The notes beneath the pieces were generated by a model that did no database searches, was not told where the DNA came from, and saw nothing but the letters and a program-made list of their open reading frames with translations. A program made the translations under genes and the position numbers. 64,000 nt of DNA from an uncultured Parafilimonas sp. (GTDB taxonomy: Bacteria > Bacteroidota > Bacteroidia > Chitinophagales > Chitinophagaceae): assembly GCA_903882935.1 (NCBI GenBank), contig CAIRZB010000046.1, forward strand, positions 62,001 through 126,000, read 5' to 3'. Below are positions 62,603-64,000 of the stretch, piece after piece. Positions within the stretch are counted from its first letter, which is position 1. Every line of letters starts with the position of its first letter.

Positions 62603-64000
62603 TTAGAATTTGAAGGGATAATTTACAAGTCTCGCTTGGCTCACCGTTTCCTGCTGGCCCTTTTTCAAATCTTTTACGGCACAAGTGCCGTCTTCCAGTT
62701 CCTGGGCACCCAAAATAATAATATAGGGTATATTTTTTTTGTCGGCGTATTTAAACTGTTTGTCAAACTTGGCAGCCTCGGGGTAAATCTCGCTGCGTAT
62801 GCCCTTGTTCCGCAGCTGTTGCATCAATCCAAAAGCCGCCCGGCTTTCTGCCTCGCCCAAGTTAAAAAACAATACCTGTGTGCCCACCTGCACATCTTCC
62901 GGAAAAAGTTTCAGTTCCTCCATCACATCATAAATCCTGTCAACGCCAAAGCTCACACCCACGCCGGGTAGGTTGGGCACGCCAAACAACCCGGTAAGGT
63001 CATCGTACCTGCCACCACCGCCAATACTGCCCATTTGCACATTACGGGCTTTTACTTCCAGTATGGTGCCGGTGTAGTAATTGAGGCCGCGTGCAAGGGT
63101 GAAATCGAAAACGAGGGGGGCGTGAATCGTGAAACGAGAATCGTCAATCGTGAATCGTGAATCGGGAATCGTCAATGATACGTAGGTAGGGTCTAGCGTT
63201 TCACTATTCACGATTGACGATTCAGGGTTGAAAAACTCGTATATGTAAGTCAGTTCCTCTATACCTTTTTTGCCTATTTCAATGTGGCCGATTAATGCTG
63301 CAAGCTTCGCCCGTTTTTGGTCGTTGCTGCCATCAATGGCAAGGTATTGCTCAATAATGCTTACCTGCTCTTCAGTCAAGCCACGCTCTAACAATTCAAC
63401 CTTTACCTTGTCAATCCCAATCTTGTCTAATTTATCAATGGCAACGGTAATATCCACCATTTTATCTGCGCCGCCGCATAGTTCGGCAAGGGCACCTAAA
63501 ATTTTTCGGTTGTTTATTTTTATGTCTACACCAACACCTAGTTTTTCAAAAGCAGTTGCATAAATGCTCACCAATTCCACCTCGTTTAGCAGGCTGGTGC
63601 TGCCCACTACATCGGCATCGCATTGGTAAAATTCGCGGTAACGGCCTTTTTGGGGCCTGTCTGCACGCCATACCGGTTGTATTTGGTAACGCTTAAAAGG
63701 GTAGGTAAGCTGTCCATGGTTCATGGCCACATAACGGGCAAAGGGTATGGTAAGGTCGTAGCGGAGGGCACGTTCTGTAATGCCATCCACATTTTTTCCT
63801 TCCAGTACTTTCTCAAAGTCTTCTTTTGCCTTAAGGTGTTTTTCGGTCCGGTCTAGGCCATTGTTCAATATCTTAAAAATCAGCTTGTCGCCTTCCTCGC
63901 CATATTTACCCATCAGGGTATCAAGGTTCTCCATGGCCGGGGTTTCCAACGGCTGGTAGCCATACAATTCAAATACCGTGCGGATGGTAATAAATATATA
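62603..64000 (-). CDS. hisS: histidyl-tRNA synthetase, 5' end cut by window edge, with in-frame repeat insertion
   Basis: The frame is open to the right edge, giving 465 residues beginning YIFITIRTVFELYGYQPLET; only the first few dozen residues are missing. The class II core shows motif 2 (YPFKRYQIQPVWRADRP, then QKGRYREFYQCD) and the histidine-binding LARGLNYYTG; motif 3 is in the GVSFGVDRIYD region, and the anticodon-binding domain follows. Between YIYEFFNPE and VFDFTLARGLNYYTG an insertion codes for SSIVNSETLDPTYVSLTIPD and then [13 protein letters not shown], built from the same 7-bp repeat as in gcvP. The frame is intact, so the protein is probably made. Confidence 0.95.
   Translation of the reverse strand, partial: YIFITIRTVFELYGYQPLETPAMENLDTLMGKYGEEGDKLIFKILNNGLDRTEKHLKAKEDFEKVLEGKNVDGITERALRYDLTIPFARYVAMNHGQLTYPFKRYQIQPVWRADRPQKGRYREFYQCDADVVGSTSLLNEVELVSIYATAFEKLGVGVDIKINNRKILGALAELCGGADKMVDITVAIDKLDKIGIDKVKVELLERGLTEEQVSIIEQYLAIDGSNDQKRAKLAALIGHIEIGKKGIEELTYIYEFFNPESSIVNSETLDPTYVSLTIPDSRFTIDDSRFTIHAPLVFDFTLARGLNYYTGTILEVKARNVQMGSIGGGGRYDDLTGLFGVPNLPGVGVSFGVDRIYDVMEELKLFPEDVQVGTQVLFFNLGEAESRAAFGLMQQLRNKGIRSEIYPEAAKFDKQFKYADKKNIPYIIILGAQELEDGTCAVKDLKKGQQETVSQARLVNYPFKF
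63120..63226. repeat. palindromic ATTCACG repeat element inside hisS
   Basis: On the hisS coding strand, repeats of the GATTCAC word run for about 60 bases, with oppositely oriented copies (GAATCGTCAATCG) on the N-terminal side. The sequence at 63138-63155 is an exact 18-bp inverted copy of 63206-63223, separated by 50 bases. The same 18-bp word occurs in gcvP at 20424-20441. The insertion is in frame. Confidence 0.87.

Noticed and set aside
1-64000. CRISPR arrays, tRNA/rRNA genes, insertion sequences or prophage
   Set aside because: No regularly spaced direct repeats, no tRNA-like cloverleaf or T-loop motif, and no transposase, integrase or phage structural gene were found on reading both strands.

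Overview
The window reads as a chromosomal segment of a Bacteroidota bacterium, most likely a Chitinophagaceae/Chitinophagales relative. The evidence is lineage-typical genes: a PorT-like outer-membrane protein of the type IX secretion system next to ubiE, the tiny ribosomal protein THX, a TonB-dependent receptor paired with a DUF4249 lipoprotein, DUF2795 and DUF4286 proteins, MacB/FtsX permeases ending in a conserved MNPVKSLKTE-like tail, and several TAnnTTTG -7 promoter boxes. No rRNA, tRNA, CRISPR array, insertion sequence or prophage was found. Both ends cut a gene: an S9 dipeptidyl peptidase on the left (its last residues are missing) and hisS on the right (its first residues are missing).

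Region by region. 0-17 kb holds the S9 peptidase, an MBOAT O-acyltransferase with its SGNH-like partner, ubiE-porT, a PduO-type cobalamin adenosyltransferase, an ABC ATPase, gatC, a sigma-54-type response regulator followed by a hybrid histidine kinase, a DUF4097 repeat protein, THX, two tandem HU genes, DUF4286 and exonuclease III. 17-23 kb holds a LOG-like protein, gcvP and two lipoproteins. 23-33 kb is a tandem array of four large MacB/FtsX-type permeases with no ATPase inside it. 33-39.5 kb holds the DUF4249/TonB receptor operon, fabI, a SemiSWEET transporter, DUF2795 and lolD. 39.5-47 kb is a surface-glycan-like region (two GT4 glycosyltransferases, a GNAT protein, a nucleotidyltransferase) plus an MFS transporter/Gfo-Idh-MocA pair.

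The most unusual accessory block is 47-56 kb. A leftward operon of four overlapping genes (two B12-binding radical SAM enzymes and two methyltransferases) lies back to back with a rightward operon. The rightward operon holds a divergent Lgt-like membrane enzyme, a cysteine-rich radical SAM enzyme of the MJ0619/tetraether-synthase type, three tandem small membrane-protein paralogues with an invariant C-terminal cysteine, a miniature cytochrome-oxidase-subunit-I-like membrane protein and, farther on, a DUF2314 lipoprotein. I infer a lipid or lipoprotein modification system; its chemistry cannot be read from sequence alone. Beyond it are a DUF433/DUF5615 toxin-antitoxin pair, a GH20 hexosaminidase, an M28 peptidase, a PcaF-like thiolase, a duplicated-domain secreted protein and hisS.

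The second notable signal is a short repeat built on a 7-bp unit (ATTCACG). It sits in frame inside two unrelated essential-type genes, gcvP (about 20410-20472) and hisS (about 63120-63226), and adds nearly the same peptide ([14 protein letters not shown]-like) to both. It resembles coding-sequence-invading palindromic elements known in Rickettsia. Three other stuttering micro-repeats with different words lie between genes.
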